Assembly: GCA_023440945.1 (NCBI GenBank) | Contig: JAEZRL010000153.1 | Coordinates: 1 to 5,861, forward strand | Origin: Bacteroidota bacterium | GTDB lineage: Bacteria > Bacteroidota > Bacteroidia > Chitinophagales > Chitinophagaceae | DNA: 5,861 nucleotides | Direction of reading: 5' to 3' | Notes under the pieces: model-generated | The model's input: the letters and a program-made list of their open reading frames with translations, nothing else | Told to the model about the DNA's origin: nothing | Database searches by the model: none | Position numbers and translations under genes: made by a program | Shown: one piece after another, positions 5,733-5,861 of the stretch | Layout: each line of letters begins with the position of its first letter | How positions within the stretch are numbered: position 1 is the stretch's first letter

Positions 5733-5861
5733 ATGAAACTGTATATGCGTTTTTTAATGGCCTTTGCTGTTTGTATTGTGTCTGTTTCTGCATTTCCCAA
5801 AATCCTATCTTTTACATGTTGGTAGGGACGTACACGAAAAATCAAAAAGACGGAATTTATG
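5733..5861 (+). CDS. 5' end of a secreted lactonase-like (7-bladed beta-propeller) protein with an apparent frame break
   Basis: From ATG 5733 the frame encodes MKLYMRFLMAFAVCIVSVSA, a clear signal peptide (short charged N-region, hydrophobic core, small residues before cleavage), then stops at TAG 5823-5825. A different frame, one base back, encodes SQNPIFYMLVGTYTKNQKDG from about 5795 to the edge. The Y-x-L-V-G-T-Y-T opening followed by G-I-Y is the usual first blade of the COG2706/PF10282 lactonase family (6-phosphogluconolactonase-like). The two pieces join perfectly as ...SVSAFSQNP... if one T is added to the TTT at 5793-5795. I therefore read this as one gene with a one-base deletion, either a sequence error or a true mutation. 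Family members are beta-propellers, some hydrolysing 6-phosphogluconolactone; those with signal peptides are exported and their substrates are mostly unknown. An A-rich leader precedes the ATG. The gene runs off the right edge. A start at ATG 5816 would lose the signal peptide and the first strand. Confidence 0.7.

Noticed and set aside
5790..5825. Programmed -1 ribosomal frameshift site in the lactonase-like gene
   Set aside because: The bases GCA TTT CCC AAA do not fit the X-XXY-YYZ slippery pattern, and a single missing T explains the break more simply.

Overview
The window looks like ordinary chromosomal DNA of a member of the Bacteroidota, probably Chitinophagaceae or a close relative. 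The evidence is an AT-rich base composition, start codons preceded by A-rich tracts rather than Shine-Dalgarno sites, a candidate promoter of the Bacteroidota type (TTTG, then TAnnTTTG), and the style of the proteins: a GlmS, a long soluble multi-PAS histidine kinase and an exported lactonase-like protein. The lineage is inferred from sequence style, not from a search.

Layout from left to right. Positions 1-58 (minus strand) hold the first 19 codons of a divergent gene that leaves the window, possibly a GNAT-type acetyltransferase. A 79-base divergent promoter region (59-137) separates it from glmS (138-1973, plus), a complete and apparently intact glucosamine-6-phosphate synthase. A 211-base non-coding stretch (1974-2184) carries a candidate Bacteroidota promoter and several short repeats. 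It leads into one very large gene (2185-5559, plus) encoding a cytoplasmic sensor histidine kinase with seven PAS domains. Three of these form one tandem family and two form another, followed by intact HisKA and HATPase_c domains. A terminator-like hairpin overlaps its stop codon. The next non-coding stretch (5560-5732) contains an island of about 49% GC with an 11-pair stem, set in very AT-rich DNA. The last 129 bases (5733-5861, plus) are the start of a secreted 7-bladed beta-propeller lactonase-like protein. Its signal peptide and its mature sequence lie in different frames, which suggests a one-base deletion.

The genes do not form an obvious pathway. glmS feeds UDP-GlcNAc synthesis for the cell envelope. 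The kinase is an orphan in this window, with no response regulator beside it, and has its own candidate promoter and terminator. The lactonase-like gene is a separate unit. I see no defence system, mobile element, CRISPR array or RNA gene. The observations most worth checking are the frame break in the lactonase gene, the GC-rich structured island just before it, and the nested domain duplication inside the kinase.
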